Assembly: GCA_933228895.1 (NCBI GenBank)
Contig: OW121856.1
Coordinates: 105,995,027 to 106,059,026 of the forward strand
Length of the DNA stretch: 64,000 bases
DNA from: Platycnemis pennipes
Taxonomy: Eukaryota; Arthropoda; Insecta; Odonata; Platycnemididae
Direction: 5' to 3'
In this document: one piece after another, positions 30,952 to 42,662 of the stretch
Layout: every line of letters begins with the position of its first letter
How positions within the stretch are numbered: position 1 is the stretch's first letter
Made by a program: the position numbers and the translations under genes
The notes under the pieces: model-generated
Told to the model about the DNA's origin: nothing
What the model saw: the letters and a program-made list of their open reading frames with translations, nothing else
Database searches by the model: none

Positions 30952-31023
30952 GCTTTACAAGGTGCAATATTTCTTGCGCAAGTGTCCTCACAACAGCCTG
31001 CGCAGTATCAATGACCGTGTAAA
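30952..31023. mobile_element. Miniature CTTTACACGG element, second copy
   Basis: CTTTACAAGGTGCAATATTT..GACCGTGTAAA, about 90% similar by eye to 12098-12169. The ~100 bp upstream are rich in GCGCAA/TTGCGC-type words, suggesting a longer related unit. Confidence 0.5.
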
Positions 31024-31029
31024 ATGGCC

Positions 31030-31893
31030 TTAATGGCAATTAGAATTAAATTTTTAAAAAATGTTTGACTGAATTTTTGGGGAAAAAATAGTTCTCCTAG
31101 CACTCAGAGAATAAGTAACAATAAATTAACAAACGTTGTCTCCATTAAATATCTTGGAATAAGACTGACCCATGATCTTTCCGGGGGTAAAGGATACGTG
31201 AAATAATGGGTCAAACTGTTGAATCGTAAACTGGGATTCATCAAAAGAGTACTTGGTAAATGAAACGATACTGTACGAGAAATAAGCTACTTTTCCCTTC
31301 CTAGACCTCATTTGGAATACGCTGCCACTATTTGGGATACATAATAAACAGTACTAAATAATGAACTTCAACTAGTTCAGCGAATATGGGCAAGATTTGT
31401 AAAGGGACGGTACTATAACTATATTAGCGTAACCAGTTTAATAAATGCATTAAAATGGGAATGAATGTCTGATCGCATGGTGAAATTTATACTTAATCTC
31501 TTAAATAAATTCGAAGTAATTCAACCCCAACTTACAATGGTAGACTGGACCATAATCACAATATTAGAAAATTGATTGCCGAACTGAGAGATTCAAAATG
31601 TCCTTTTATTCCTCGTACGATTACGGATATGAATAGCGGTAAATATATCCAATACGACTGTATCAACGATAGCATAGGAAGTTGCATTTTGGTATTAGCT
31701 AACCCAATTATCGACATTATATTTCCTTTGCTTACTTTGCTATTTTTTATCTTTTTTTAAAAATTGAAGACTAGACTAATATATTAATACTAATCCTATT
31801 TTATTCATGATTGGTACTGCATGTTTGGTGAGAATTCAACCCCTGCTACACACCTTTATGGTGGCTTGCAGGATATGATGTACATGTAGATAT
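31030..31893 (+). mobile_element. CR1-A, old degenerate copy
   Basis: From the codons for LELN..KCL through YLGIRLTHDLS, KLGFIKRVLGK and the C-terminus (SKCPFIPRTI, DMNSGKYIQ) to 3' UTR and terminus (GGCTTGCAGGATATGATGTA). Many stops and a deletion around 31520. Confidence 0.85.
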
Positions 31894-32431
31894 ATATATC
31901 AGTCGTGTTAAGGATGTTAACGAAATTCGGCAGGCAGATAGTTCTTCATTAGTGATTTACGAACATCCTCACCAATGGATTATAACAATAATAAAAGATC
32001 TTTGTTCGGGCGAGAATGTGACTCAAACAATTATAATCTGAGGTTAAAAATAAATCATTAAAGGATATAATCAAGGAATACATCCAATATTAAACAGATT
32101 GTTTTAGGCTTCACTTTGTGGAACTTAGATGGAAGATTTCGACGGTCACCGTCATTAAAAATGTTTCATCTACGCAATACCCTGCGAGCCACCACGAGGG
32201 TGTGTGGCAGGTGGGTTAAAACATGATCAGATAATAGTTTAAACAAGAAACTAGTATGAGTATTATGATTGGAAAGAAAATTCTTACAATTATAAAAAAG
32301 GCAGATGAAAAATAACGTGCTTATGGGGAGACTCAATGCAGGAACCATGCACTTCGCACTTGAATCCGAGTACTTCACCCCTAGTCTACACCCTTCTCCT
32401 CACCTACAACACTAATCATTGTCCACGGCAT
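31894..32431. other. Unassigned spacer with a CR1 tail-only piece at 32167-32216
   Basis: AT-rich. 32167-32216 is a tail-only CR1 fragment (CATCTACGCAATACCCTGCG, AGCCACCACGAGGGTGTGTG) on the minus strand; the rest is unrecognised. Confidence 0.5.
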
Positions 32432-33764
32432 AAAGGTACTAGGGAAATATGATGAGAATACAAAAGAGCGATGTTACTTCTACATCTACATCTACATAAT
32501 ACCCTGCAAGCCACCACAAGGGTGTGTGGCAGGGGGTGATTGCTCACCAAACATGCACTACATATCATGCATAAAAAAGGAATAGTACCTATTAATATAG
32601 TAGTCAGAACTACACTATTTAAAAAAGATAGAAATTGCAAAGAAAACATGCAAAAACATTCTGTTGGTAGGGTTAGCTTTAAGTACTCATACCAACATGC
32701 AGCTACCAATGCTATTCATTGCTACTCTCCGATAGGACATATTTACCGTTATTCGTATCTCTTATTGTGCGAGGGAAAAAGGACATTTTGAATCGGTCAG
32801 TTCGGCAATCAATTTCTCTAACTTTATGATTATGGTCCAGTCTGCCATAGTAAGTTGGGGTTCGTAAAATATTTTTAACATCATCACTGAAAATATTGCC
32901 TTGGAATTTGTGGAAGAGATTAAGTATAAATTTCATCCTGCGATCTGACAATGATTCCCATTTCAATTCATTTAATAGACTGGTTACGCTAACATAATTA
33001 TCGTATCGTCCCTTTACAAATCTTGCCGATCTTCGCTGCACACGTTCAAGTTCATTACTTAGACCGATTTCGTAGGGATCCCATACACTGGCAGCATATT
33101 CCAAATGAGGTCTAACAAGGGAAAAGTAGCTGATTTCTCGTACATGATCGTCACATTTACCCACATTTACTTTTCACTAGTTAGGCCCCACCTTGAGTAT
33201 GCAGCCAGTGCATGGAATCCTATTGAATTAGGTTTGATCAGAGAACTAGGCAGTGCGCAGCGTAGAGCAACTAGGTTCGTTAAAAGGTGTTACAATAGGT
33301 TGAGTAGCGTTTCAGAATTAATAAAAGAATTAGGGTGAGAATCATTATCAGAGCGTAGATTAAAGTACAGATTGAATCTATAAGAGAAATTTCTATCGGA
33401 TAGCTATACTGAAGATGTTAGGCACATATTAAAAAAACCAGCGTATTATGCTAGATTCGACCAGATAAATAAGATTAGAGAGATAGATAGTCGTACCGGT
33501 AGATTCAAAATGGCATTTTTTCCCCGTACTATAAGAGACCAGAATAGGCAGCATAGCAAAGGGATAGGTAGGTGAAATATTTTAGAGTATTCTGTAGTGC
33601 ACGATGCATGTATTAACCCTTTAAATACTATATATACTAAGAATCTAGTTGCATGAGACCCTATAGTTTCTTGTTTGCATGTTAGTAGTGCATTCTTGGT
33701 GATCTTCACCCCCTGCCACACACCATCGCGGTGGCTTGCAGGGTATCGTGTAGATGTAGATGGT
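32432..33764 (+). mobile_element. CR1-B copy split by a CR1-A insertion
   Basis: Left piece 32432-32479 (..GAGAATACAAAAGAGCGATG) and right piece 33167-33764 (VRPHLEYAASAWNP, QRRATRFVKRCYNR, AFFPRTIRDQNRQHS, CR1-B 3' UTR, tail). Frames are broken by stops. TTACTT is duplicated around the insert. Confidence 0.88.
32480..33166 (-). mobile_element. CR1-A insertion (687 bp) with 6-bp target duplication
   Basis: Young minus-strand copy: tail complement, 3' UTR and an open 150-codon C-terminal frame (33164-32712: GKCDDHVREISYFSLVRPHL.. to SESSNE). Flanked by TTACTT at 32474-32479 and 33167-33172. Its 5' end lies within a few bases of those of two other young copies. Confidence 0.93.
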
Positions 33765-34335
33765 CATTTCCAACGTCAATATGCACTGGTACTATTGACG
33801 AGCCAGGTTGAAGGTTGGATCCGGCGACTCTTGCCAGAGTTGTTGCTCAAGGTTGGTCAGCGAAGTCCTGTAAGTGGTCCGCGAGTCGCTTTTGCTGCTG
33901 CTAGGCGATTGCAGTTGCTTCGTAAACAAACGAAAAATCAGTCAGGCGGTGAAAACTACTCTCCGTGTCTATGTTAATTGCTTTGTCAAATGCCAATTAA
34001 ATTCTTTGTGGATAATCCTAATGACAAAAATGATTATTCTATTACTTTCTAAAACACTTTAAAATGTTGATACTAGATGGATTTTGTTACTTACTTTTTA
34101 ATATATTATTCGATTTCGCGTTCCCTAGACTTCATTTTTTCTTTGTCTTTATTTCCCTAAACTTACAGGAATTTAATACATATGTCACCGAGCATAGATC
34201 GGTCCACCGGTACTGCCATATTATTGGTGGAAAAAAAAACGTAAGTAGTGGGAATATTAGTGGCATATAAACGCGCACGGCTTTAAAAGTACTACCTGAA
34301 TATTACTAAGCCCGAAAGCACTACCTAGTTACTAC
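33765..34335. other. Unassigned spacer
   Basis: 33770-33980 is GC-richer with an open frame lacking recognisable motifs; the remainder is AT-rich. Nothing further supported. Confidence 0.4.
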
Positions 34336-34711
34336 TGTTAGGCAAATATTAAAAAAACAGCGCATTATGCTAGATTCGACCAGATAAACAAAATTAGAGA
34401 GATTAATTGTACCACGATAGATTTAAAATGACATTTTCCCCGTGATATAAGAAAACAGAATTGGTAGCATAGAAAAAGGGATAGGTAGGGGAAATATTTT
34501 AGAGTAGTCTGTAGTGCCTGCTGCATGTATTAACCCCTTAAATACTATAGATACTAACAATCTAGTTGCATGAGACCCTAAAGTTGCTAGTTTGCACGTC
34601 GGTAGTGCATGCTTGGTGATCTTCACTCCCTGCCACACACCTTCGCCATGGCTAGCAGGGTATCATGTAGATGTACGTAGATTTGTAGATGTACGTAGAT
34701 TTGTAGATGTA
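34336..34711 (+). mobile_element. CR1-B, short 5'-truncated copy with expanded tail
   Basis: From the codons ARFDQINKIREI through a broken FPRxIRENR.. end, CR1-B 3' UTR and terminus. The tail is unusual: GTAGATGTACGTAGATTT units repeated at 34668-34711 instead of simple (TAGATG)n. Confidence 0.8.
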
Positions 34712-35089
34712 CCTACTGGGAAACCAGAAATTGGCGAATGAAAGAATGTCATATCCGTGTTGACTATATCCTCCATATGTTTATAACATCGCTCATCAAT
34801 ATACGTTCCAAAGGTGTTTTTCTTTCATTCGATGGAGAAACTTGCCAAGAACAAACGGGAAATGTTGGCAGACCTGAATATGATATACGGAAAGAAGTTG
34901 GCGATGGAAGGGATATAGTCCCTTTGGGCGTATTCTCCGTGTTTGGGGCCTTTTTCGTCCAGGGAGTAAGTATCCTCCAGCCTCCGGGGGCCCCAAGGGT
35001 CTGGGCAGTGATTGATGACGGCCAGCCCAGACATTTTCTCACACCCCCGGGCGGTACACTACCCGTGGATCGGCGAAAATTCACTCGTT
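34712..35089. other. Unassigned
   Basis: Several long frames overlap on both strands (34738-35097 plus; 34764-35084 minus) but none shows a family signature; likely chance frames in a GC-moderate block. Confidence 0.35.
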
Positions 35090-35121
35090 GGTCTTAAGCG
35101 CAACTCGTTGGTCTTAAGCGC
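35090..35121. repeat. Duplicated target sequence GGTCTTAAGCGC
   Basis: A 20-bp unit (ACTCGTTGGTCTTAAGCGC plus A) occurs twice in tandem, and the 12-mer GGTCTTAAGCGC reappears at 35550-35561 beyond the RTE insertion. It marks the insertion target. Confidence 0.8.
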
Positions 35122-35549
35122 GTTCAGGAGCATGTTACTTTACGGCAGTGAAGCATGGACGATGACAGCAGCGGAGAAGAAACGGGTAGAAGCATTCGAA
35201 ATGTGGTGCTACAGAAGAATGCTGAAGATTAAATGGATCGACCGAGTAAGTAACGAGGAAGTGCTAAGAAGAGTAGGAGAAAAGAGAAGTCTGCTGACAA
35301 CTCTAAAAAGATGAAGGGACAACTTAATCGGTCATATCTTGAGACACGATCTAGTCTGATGAAGACTATCGTCGAGGGAAAAGTGAACGTGAAGAATGGA
35401 AAAGGCAGGCCTCGTATGAGATACATGGAACAGGTTGTGAAGGATGTAAAAGTGAAGAATTACGTCACAATGAAAAGGTCGGCCGACAGAAGAATCGAGT
35501 GGAAAGCTACGTGAAACCAATCCTAGGATTGTTGACCGATGATGATGAT
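35122..35549 (+). mobile_element. RTE-like LINE, 5'-truncated, with 12-bp target duplication
   Basis: A 428-bp insertion encoding the C-terminal part (SMLLYGSEAWTMTAAEKKR, EMWCYRRMLKIKWIDR, GRPRMRYMEQVVKD) and ending in (GAT)n. One frame change occurs near 35311. Flanked by GGTCTTAAGCGC (35110-35121 and 35550-35561). Confidence 0.88.
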
Positions 35550-35561
35550 GGTCTTAAGCGC

Positions 35562-36091
35562 GGAGGAAGTGACAATTTCGCGTTTTTTCATCATTTCTAA
35601 GTCGAACAATATCAATTTAGCAAAGAATCTAAAAAGGCGGGGAAGATAAGGACCCAGGAATCTATTAAATATTAGGGTTTACCATCACAAAGGCAGTTCG
35701 TGAGAGAAACGTATCAGAGAAACAGAAGGTGTAGCGCACCGTCGATCACATCCTGCCACGATGTAGGACGCTGAAAGGGCACAATTTTCTCATTTGAAGA
35801 GAGCCCTTCCCCAATCTGTGCGTCTCCTTGCATCAACGTGTTATCCGACGAAAATAAGCGACTACATTATAGTATAAATAATAATAGTATGCATAATTTG
35901 TTTGATAATTCAATAAATGAATTGTAATCAATCGAAACCACCACCTATAAATGCACAGAGTTCTTATAACCAAGGAGGCAATATATTGATCGGATACAGA
36001 AAAATATGATTTTTTTCATACTAATAATTGAATGAATAACATTAAGTTATAAAACATGATCACAGTTTCAATATGTAAATGCTTTTTATGT
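35562..36091. other. Unassigned AT-rich spacer
   Basis: No coding or repeat signature recognised. Confidence 0.4.
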
Positions 36092-37895
36092 TATACTAGC
36101 TGAATTTGCCCGTTGAAATTTAATCATTTTTCATGAAGGAGTGAAAAAAACTTGTGTTATGGATTCAGCTATGGCTCCAAGTTAGTATTGGAACCATAAA
36201 TATTATTTATACTGATGTAAACATTTAATTACTGCCTGGACTCACATCTGGGCCTTTACAATAATAAAAATATTATCTAGTAACTCATAGGCCAGATGAA
36301 TCAAAGGAGGTTAGTAGGGGAGGTGCATACGAATGTCTCTTTATTGTTGACAATGAGGCCAGATTCGGGTTTTTGGGAATGGTACGACCCACCTCTTCGG
36401 CAAAAAAACTTTCTCTGGCCTTGAAATATATTTTGTTTGTCTCAACTCTCCAACTTCATGACAGTGGCGTCAATGAACTGCCTATTGATACTTATTAATG
36501 CATTTTTTCCAATTATATTAAAATCTATTCTTTTAACCTAATACTGATTTAGCCTACTTAAACCAGGTACGTTTCGCTTGGTTGCGTACATTCACACCTT
36601 CTACTGTAATTTGATGCATAATTATATTACAATTTTTTTCATCTTGCTGCTCTTTCTTTTGATTAGACTTCAATTAAGTTTCTTATCACGTGCTTGTGTC
36701 TCAAAAGACAGCAATTTTGAAAGCGGATCACTTCGGAACATGGTTTAAATCCATAAAATATTCACCTTTCGAACCCCGCAGAAACTTTCATTTAAATACT
36801 TTTAGTTTAGCAAATGCAAACCTACATGATCTGGACGTAGCACAAAAAGTAAGCCCGTATGAGTTTTCCGATTCAAGAATTAGCTGCGATACCTTTTTTT
36901 AGTAGGTACCTTTCAATATCTTCACGAAAAGAACAAGGCTGTTTATGGCATCGCTCTTGGACGAACCTTTTTAGCATCATTGCAATGACCTCGATGAAAA
37001 TCCCACGGATAGTTAATGAAACATTATGCTCCATTGGGATTTCAATTTTTTACCCATGGTTTTTGTTATAGCATCTCAAATCTCAAGCTATCTCCATCGA
37101 CGACGATTTTGAAAGCCTTCCATCTCTTCGCTTCATGTCCCAGGTCGGTTCATATGCACAAATCGGTAAAGGAATAAAAAAGACTTTCACAATTTGAACA
37201 CGGCTGAAGTATTCATTTAAATACTCATAATTGTAACCAAATGCTAGCCTTCTAAATCTGTGAGGCGGGATAGCAGTCAGCACGTATCTTTGTACGGAAA
37301 AATTTGGCTGACCTTGCTTCACGAATAGCCTACAATTCCTTCAGTACCTTCCTGTATCTTCGCGAAAAGTACAATGCCGTTTACGGCATCCCTCTATGAC
37401 GATTTGTTCAAACATCAACGATGTCTTCATTTTGAAGACGATAATGCCAAAGGCCTTAGCAACTCTCGGAAAAGAACCCAAAAAAACAACACTAAATATC
37501 AACGTAAATTACACATGGCCCAGAAATATCTAGGATAAAGTGTAAATCGGTTAGAAGAATAAGAAAGTTTCAAAACTTTCCCATTAAATACAGAAAGAAT
37601 GAATGAGATCGATTAATATTTAGTTATTTTACTGAGCGAAAGAAAAACTCTTGCACTATCATAAATTGAAAAAGTCAATTTAAATCAATGTAAATACGTA
37701 CCTAATTGGCGCCAGGAATTGAACCCGGACCCGGAACCTTTTTTTTTATATATTAGCCTATAGCACCTTCTAGTGTATACGCTAGAATCCTACAAAATTT
37801 CAGCTCAATCGGTTGTTGTTTTTGAGGAGATGCGCAACGAACATAAAACCTGCGGACAGATAGACACCACTCAATTTTTATATATTAGTGTGAAT
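36092..37895. mobile_element. ACTAGCTG-type interspersed repeat with internal duplication
   Basis: The start TTATACTAGCTGAATTTGCC and the end (CAAAATTTCAGCTCAATCGG, GATGCGCAACGAACATAAAA, GGACAGATAGACACCACTC, TTTTTATATATTAG) are signatures I recognise from widespread arthropod repeats of this style. Inside, two diverged units ~440 bp apart share TACCTT..ATCTTC.CGAAAAG.ACAA and TTTA.GGCATC (36905-36966 and 37346-37407). No protein motif. 37707-37731 contains a pol III B-box-like GGGTTCAATTCC on the minus strand. Confidence 0.5.
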
Positions 37896-37924
37896 TTGAA
37901 ATTTCATGAATATATATCAATTTA

Positions 37925-37975
37925 AAAAAATTGCCAATGTTTCGGATACATTATGTATCCATTCTCAGGGCTATA
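37925..37975 (-). ncRNA. Single hammerhead-like motif
   Basis: The minus strand reads CTGAGAA-T-GGATAC ATAAT GTATCC-GAAAC-ATTGGC. Stem II is perfect over six pairs and GAAAC is intact; CUGAGAA has A where hammerheads need G8, so activity is doubtful. No inverted partner was found here, unlike the fold-back loci. Confidence 0.4.
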
Positions 37976-38266
37976 ATGATGGTATATATTGTTGAATTAC
38001 AGTTTACAATCCATATTGAAAACAGTAATGCATAATAAGCAGCAATTAAAAAAGAAATATATATGTAGACAATGTCAAGATTAGGTAGGTAGGTAGGTTT
38101 GGTTTAAGGTGCATCGACAACTTAGGTCATACCGCACCTTCGCATGCTTATACCTGAATATTACTTATAACAAAACTATTCATTCATTTGCTATTATAGG
38201 TCTGTCTATACACAGTACCGTATTTTCCCATTAAATGCGTGTAACGTATTAAATTGGAAAATCTGG

Positions 38267-38770
38267 TCATATTTTTGTGATGAGATTGGTCTCGCGGAGG
38301 AACGTTAGGACTTTGTCAATTTCCTTTGGGTTATCACCCAAAATAGTTTTTAGTTCTCCAGACATTTTGAGACGGTTCCGGATATCTTGGTACTTCGTGC
38401 AGTCTGCCAGTATATGTTTTACCGTCAAAATGGAATCACAGTCTGTGCATATTGGAGGTTCCTTCTCCAAGGAGAAGAGGAAATAGTGAGTCAAGCCTGT
38501 ATGTCCGATCCTGAGCCTTGTGACTATTACCTCCTCTCGTCTGTTGTCCCGGATCGAAGACTTCCAGGCTCGTGTGTTATCTTTTATGTGGCGCAACTTA
38601 TTCGATATTGTGTTGCGCCATGTCGTGTTCCAAATGGCGAGACATATATTCTTTAAGTATAGTTTTAGGTCCTGATACGGGATAGTCGCTGAATTAATTT
38701 CTTCCCTATTGAGGACTTCTTTTGCCAATGCGTCCGCTGCTTCAGGATTAGATTGACTTTTAAGTTTGAT
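38267..38770 (-). pseudogene. I/Jockey-like LINE: RNase H end and zinc-knuckle-like C-terminus
   Basis: A 153-codon minus-strand frame (38728-38267) preceded by in-frame NPEAADALAK, the last RNase H motif (conserved Asp). Then VTRLRIGHTGLTHYF, PPICTDCDSILTVKHILADC, a C-x2-C-x7-H-x4-C arrangement typical of the C-terminus of I-like non-LTR elements (family knowledge). RT and most of RNase H are missing. The frame ends at a normal-looking stop after NLITKI. Confidence 0.8.
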
Positions 38771-39339
38771 GATATTTTATTACCATTTGTACTTTCGCTG
38801 CTTGGTTTATTTCGACGATGAACAATTATATTTTATTTATAAAATAACAGTAAATCTTACTTAAATTGGAGATATCTGTTCTCCTACAGTAACTTTTTTT
38901 TTGTTTTTGGAAATATGGGATACATATTTGAATGGCCTTTTTGATACATTTTGTTTTGAATCTATAATTTTAGCTTATTTGGAATTACTTATGTGACTAT
39001 TGTTGATGGCATAATTTGCTAATGCACAATGTTGAATTTTAGTTTTAATATGTTGGGATTTCCTGTTTTTTTTTAATTGGGATGTTTGTCCCATCTAGGT
39101 TTTGTCGCAATCGTTACAAGGTATTGAAAAATGAATTTACTTAGAGCTGTATAGGAGTTTCCAGCCTACGTTTTGAATACGCGAGTTTATGCTAACTTAT
39201 CATATATCCCAAGCAATGTCGGAGGTTTTTGCATTTCGATTGCCCTGATGTCCAGACATTTAAAAAATGTAACACACAATAAAAGACCTCGAGAAAACAA
39301 TTCATATGAATACCTTTTTTTCCAACCGTATTTAAAAAA
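38771..39339. other. Unassigned AT-rich spacer
   Basis: No repeat or coding motif recognised. Confidence 0.4.
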
Positions 39340-39765
39340 CAAGTAAATAACTTGATTACACTATACGGGGCGGAAACGTGGGCTTTGCGAAAAGAAGATG
39401 AAAATAGACTTTGGGCTTTTGAAATGTGGGTGTGGAGAAGGATGGAGAAAATAAAGTAGGTCGAAAGGAAGACGAACGATGAAGTGCTAGAATTGGTAGG
39501 AGAGGAAAGAAATTTGATAGATGAAATTAGGGGAAGGCAGAAGGTGTGGATGGAAGAGGTAATAAAAGGGGATGGTGTTTTGAAGGAGGTAATTGAGGGA
39601 AGAGCGTTGGGTAAGCGGGGAAGAGGGAGGAGAAGAAAGCTTGGATGGAATGATGGGTGGCAGGAGGTATGAGGGGCTGAAGAGGGACATCGTGTGAAAT
39701 TTAGGGGGTGGGAAGAATTAAATGTCCATTTTAAACCTACCTTCACCGGTAGAATACTTATAATA
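39340..39765 (+). pseudogene. Second RTE-like family, C-terminal fragment
   Basis: Encodes LYGAETWALRKEDENRLWAF, EMWVWRRMEKIK then a stop where W is expected, then VERKTNDEVLELVGEERN.., GKRGRGRRRKLGWNDGW. The 3' UTR ends with CTACCTTCACCGGTAGAATA and (TAA)n. Related piece at 25015-25185. Distinct from the (GATGAT)-tailed RTE family. Confidence 0.75.
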
Positions 39766-39847
39766 ATAAAATAACTTGGGGGAAGACTTTTGCTCACATT
39801 CTCTCGTTCTCGCTTGCAAATGATTTTAAGGGATTACGGAATGCGTT

Positions 39848-40508
39848 TGTACGAGAAATCAGTTACTTTTCCCTTGTAAGACCTCAGTTGGAATATGCTG
39901 CTAGTGTATGGGATCCCGACGAAATCGGTCTAAATAATGAACTTAAGGTGTGCAGCGCAGACCGGAAAGATTTGTAAAGGGACAATACGATAATTATTTT
40001 ACCGTAACCAGTCTATTAAATGAATTAAAAAGGGAAATCATTGTCAGATCGCAGGTTGAAATTTAGACTTAATCTCTTAAATAAATTCCAAGAGAATATT
40101 TTCAGTGATGATGCTAAAAATATTTTCCGAACCCCGACTTACTATGGCAGACTGGACCATAATCATAAAATTAGAGAAATTGATTGCGGAACTGATAGAT
40201 TCAAAATGTCCTTTTTCTCTCGTACAATTAGAGATACGAATAACGGTAAATATGTACGTACAATCGGAGAGTAGCAATGGATAGCATTGGTAGCTGCATG
40301 TTGGTATGAGTACTTAAAGTTAACCCTACTAACAGAATGTTTTTGCAAGTTTGCTTTGCAATTTCTATCTTTTTTTAAATAGTGAAGTTCTGACTAGTAC
40401 ATAAATACTATTCCTTTTTTATGCATGATATGTAGTGCATGTTTGGTGAGAAATCACCCCCTGCCACACACCTTTGTGGTGGCTTGCATGGTATTATGTA
40501 CATGTATT
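39848..40508 (+). mobile_element. CR1-A, 5'-truncated copy
   Basis: 661 bp from the codons VREISYFSLVRPQLEY to the SFFSRTIRDTNNGKYV end, 3' UTR and tail (GTATTATGTACATGTA). Two small indels break the frame near 39950 and 40030. Intermediate age. Confidence 0.88.
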
Positions 40509-41096
40509 TGAATGCTGAATTCAAATTCGCGCTCACGAACTGATCGATTCATAGCGACATTTCTAGAGCGCGCCACTTGAATTCCAGTCCCCCATGATTG
40601 GCTCGTATTCTTCCAATGAGCGCCACTTGGCCTCTAGCGTCCAGACCGCTGCCCAGTTGTTGATCCCGCCAGCGACATTCCAAATTTAGAAATCCGTGGG
40701 TGGGGATGCGACAGGAATAGACGTCAATTGAAGTGTTTTGTCGGCGGGGATTGTGTTCCCGGGAATTGTGTCGGCCGTAGCAAGTCTTGCACCAAGTGGA
40801 CTTCAATTGAGCTCGCTCGCGCGATACTCGCTCTCGCAAAATGAAGATTAGTTCTCATTCGCTCGCCTCCACAACTGCGGAGCCCCCCAAGAATGTCTCA
40901 TGCGGGTGTAGAAGCACATCTGGAAACAGGTGTTGGGTTGGTGATAGAATACGGGCCTCCGACCCTGAGGGTCGGGTTCGAATCCTGGCTGTGGCATGAG
41001 TGGTAAACCTAACAACTACATGAGTGTTGAGCGGAGAGCACTTCGAGGTCAGTGCTTTGTTTGTTGGATGGGACACTCCACGACGTTCTATAAAGG
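40509..41096. other. Unassigned GC-rich block with a tRNA-like SINE fragment
   Basis: 40510-40860 is GC-richer with CCAAT-type words and no coding motif. 40930-41000 contains a pol III B-box-like GGGTTCGAATCC (40974-40985) preceded by an A-box-like TGGGTTGGTGATAG, suggesting a tRNA-derived SINE head; cloverleaf stems are poor. Confidence 0.35.
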
Positions 41097-41250
41097 CAGC
41101 TTTACACGATAAAATTTTGTGCACAATTTCATGTACAAACGCTTGTATGAGAAAATTGTACCGTATAAAGCGGCAAATTGTACGAACGCTTGTGCGATTG
41201 TCTGAATGACTGAACAGGAAATAGAACCTGTTCTAATTCCATTCAGACAA
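41097..41250. mobile_element. Palindrome-ended miniature element
   Basis: CTTTACACGATAAAATTTTG and, ~60 bp on, AAATTGTACCGTATAAAG form an imperfect inverted pair; a second fold-back, TTGTCTGAATG..GAACAGG / CCTGTTC..CATTCAGACAA, lies at 41194-41250. Resembles the CTTTACACGG elements at 12098 and 30952. Confidence 0.45.
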
Positions 41251-41254
41251 ACAT

Positions 41255-42662
41255 ACATCTACATCTACATAATACCCGGCAAGCCACCATAAAGGTTTGT
41301 GGCAGGGGGTGAATTCTCACCAAACATGCACTACATATCATGCATAAAAAAGGATTAGTATTTATATACTGTTCTAAATTTGCATTCTAAAAAAAGATAA
41401 AAATAGCAAAGCAAATATGCAGAAACATGCTGTTAGTTGGGTTAGCTTTGAATGCTCATACCAACATGCAGCTACCAATGTTATTAATTGCTACACTCGT
41501 ATTAGACATATTTACCGTTATTCATATCCCTAATTGTGCGAGGAAAAAAGCACATTTTGAATCTGTCAGTTCGGCAATCAATTTCTCTAATATTGTGATT
41601 ATGGTCCAGTCTACCATAGTAAGTTAAGGTTAGCAAAATATTTTTAACGTCATCACTGAAAATAAGGTCTTGGAATTTGTTTAAGAGATTAAGTCTAAAT
41701 TTCAACCCGCGAACTGACAATGATTCCCAATTTAATTAATTCAATAGACTGGTTACGCTAATATAACTATCATACCGTCCTTTTACAAATCTTGCCGATC
41801 TTCGCTGCACACGTTCAAGTTCGTTATTTAGACCGATTTCGTAGGGATCCCATACACTGGCAGCATATTCCAAATGAGGTCTAACAAGGTAACTGATTTC
41901 TCCTACATGATCGTCACATTTACCTAATACTGTTTTCATGAATCCCAGTTTACGATTAGCTTGACCCATTATTTCACGTATGTGTTTACCCCAGGAAAGA
42001 TCATGTGTCAGTCTTATTCCATGATATTTAATGGATTCCACTTTTGTTAATTCATCATTACTTATTTTGTACGTGCTAGGAGGAGAACAATTCTTTTTCC
42101 AAAAATTCATTATCACACTCTTTTTAAATTTAATTTTAACTGCCATGTATCACACCATTTTTCAATTGCTTGTAGGTCAATATTTAAATATTCTTTCTCA
42201 TTTTGGAATAGAAGTTCTTTGTACACTACTGCACCATCGGAAAATAGACGAAGCTTACTTCTGACCACCTTATAAATATCATTTATGCACAGAAGGGACA
42301 GGAGTGGACCTATCACACTACCTCGTGAGACACCTGAAGTGACTTCAATTCCCGGGGAGGTAACACCTTCTAAAACAACCTTTTGTACCCGGTCATGTAG
42401 GAAATCATTTATCCATGATATAATACTACTGTCTAATCCATAAGATATTAATTTCATAATTAGTTTGCAATGAGACACCTTGCCAAAAGCTTTCTTCTTG
42501 AAGTCGTGAAATACAGCTTCCACTGGAATATTATATTCAACAGAAACTAAAATATCGTGGGAAAAGAGAGCAAGTTGAGTTTCACATGATATGCTCTTCC
42601 GGAAGCCATGCTGAACATTGGACAATAAATTCTGGCTATCTAGTTGCCCCATGACTGAATTG
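41255..42662 (-). mobile_element. CR1-A, longer old copy with broken RT
   Basis: Tail complement, 3' UTR, C-terminus and most of the RT up to MGQLDSQNLLSNVQHGF. Frames 42652-42113 and 42146-41736 overlap through a frameshift. The polymerase motif reads RLFSDGAVVY where FADD is expected, so both catalytic positions are damaged. One codon-sized insertion gives FKKKAFG. It belongs to a diverged CR1-A lineage. Confidence 0.9.

Noticed and set aside
34738..35097. 119-codon frame as a gene
   Set aside because: Frames of similar length exist on the opposite strand and the 3' end runs into the duplicated RTE target sequence.
40930..41000. Functional tRNA gene
   Set aside because: B-box present but acceptor and D stems do not form; more like a SINE head.
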